Shown here: piece by piece, positions 63,211 to 64,000 of the stretch
Numbering within the stretch: position 1 is the stretch's first letter
How the letters are laid out: every line of letters begins with the position of its first letter
NCBI GenBank assembly: GCA_964020155.1
Contig: OZ026558.1
Span: 1,215,416 to 1,279,415, forward strand
DNA: 64,000 nt
Reading direction: 5' to 3'
Source: Chondrilla cf. caribensis
Taxonomy: Eukaryota > Porifera > Demospongiae > Chondrillida > Chondrillidae
Notes under the pieces: model-generated
The model's input: the letters and a program-made list of their open reading frames with translations, nothing else
Databases searched by the model: none
What the model was told of the DNA's origin: nothing
Position numbers and translations under genes: made by a program

Positions 63211-63631
63211 TCAATGCTTGTTCCATAACACCAACACACATTGTGCACAATACATGCAATGCACATGACCATTATAACCTCAATGCATCCATTACTTGAC
63301 ATCCAGTGTATATAAATACATTTTTTTGCTATTTTGCTATATGAATTGAAGTATTATCCTTTCAAACACTGCATGTACATACATATTGTAACTTTTTTCC
63401 ACAAAAATATTATGTACTGTTACAAATTATGTGGAAAATAGGTGAATAAATTGGTGATAATTGTTAGTACTGAAGTAATGCTGTTGTACAAACGTATGTA
63501 CCTACAATCTTATCACACAATACCATCTGATCTCAACCATACAAATCTGATTTGAATTTAGAGTTTGCATACAAAAAATGTGATGTTGTATGTACATGAC
63601 GTACTGATGCACACAAGCACATGCATGTATG

Positions 63632-63743
<112 letters not shown>

Positions 63744-63912
63744 CTCATAGATCACTATCAACAAGAACTACTGTTGATGACAAGTGTCATTAAATTTAAG
63801 TTGGCTGTAGTTTCCTAACAGCATTCACTACATATTATCACATTATCAATTCTGAGATCAATTGGAACCTAGACAGACACAATGTCCATGAATTAAATAC
63901 ACTAGAGACTCT

Positions 63913-64000
63913 TCTAGAACAGAAGTACACAAGAGATCACCTCTAGAACAGAAGTACACCAGAGATCACCTCTAGAACAGACGTACACCAGAGATCACCT
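63913..64000. repeat. 29-bp tandem repeat at the window edge
   Basis: Three units of TCTAGAACAGAAGTACACCA then GAGATCACC, continuing beyond the window. Confidence 0.9.

Overview
This window is animal nuclear DNA: AT-rich, intron-bearing, with GT-AG splice sites, long (CA)n/(GT)n microsatellites, MITE-like DNA transposons and a tRNA-derived SINE. A complete gene for the ciliary transport protein TTC21B/IFT139 with an RFX-type X-box shows a ciliated metazoan. Short introns, a compact layout and an unfamiliar lineage-specific membrane-protein family suggest an invertebrate, perhaps a sponge; that last step is inference.

Layout. (1) 1-400, minus: the first two coding exons of an SNM1/Apollo-type nuclease (DCLRE1B-like), divergent from (2) 400-11 kb: three tandem cassettes, each a plus-strand bZIP transcription-factor gene followed by a convergent minus-strand gene, or remnant, of an unrecognised multipass membrane family (called TM here). 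Only the third TM copy (9348-10972) is intact. All three bZIP copies keep a CRE-like site and a TATA box. Copies 2 and 3 have lost the original intron acceptor and the 5' part of exon 2. Copy 3 has also lost its stop codon and reads into a (GT)n repeat. (3) 12.4-39.1 kb, minus: TTC21B, 25 coding exons reconstructed with consistent phases, 3999 nt, 1332 aa. Its introns hold microsatellites, minisatellites, a SINE and several MITEs. Intron 6 (about 10 kb) contains two plus-strand TM genes: A, intact, and B, broken by a 651-bp TA-flanked MITE. (4) 39.1-64 kb: more of the TM array, with intact D, F and G and broken C, E and H. Interleaved are partial duplicates of TTC21B: an exon 7 fragment near 49.3 kb, intron 6 sequence near 55.9-57.6 kb, and exons 1-3 with promoter at 61.0-61.4 kb.

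The main novelty candidate is the TM family: a signal peptide and a roughly 150-residue ectodomain in exon 1, then about 8-9 membrane segments in exon 2. Five copies are intact, one is disrupted by a transposon, and five or six are fragments. A 147-nt block is identical between otherwise diverged copies 20 kb apart on opposite strands. The array appears to have grown by segmental duplication that carried along the 5' half of a ciliary gene. No computation was run; all coordinates and joins were read by eye.
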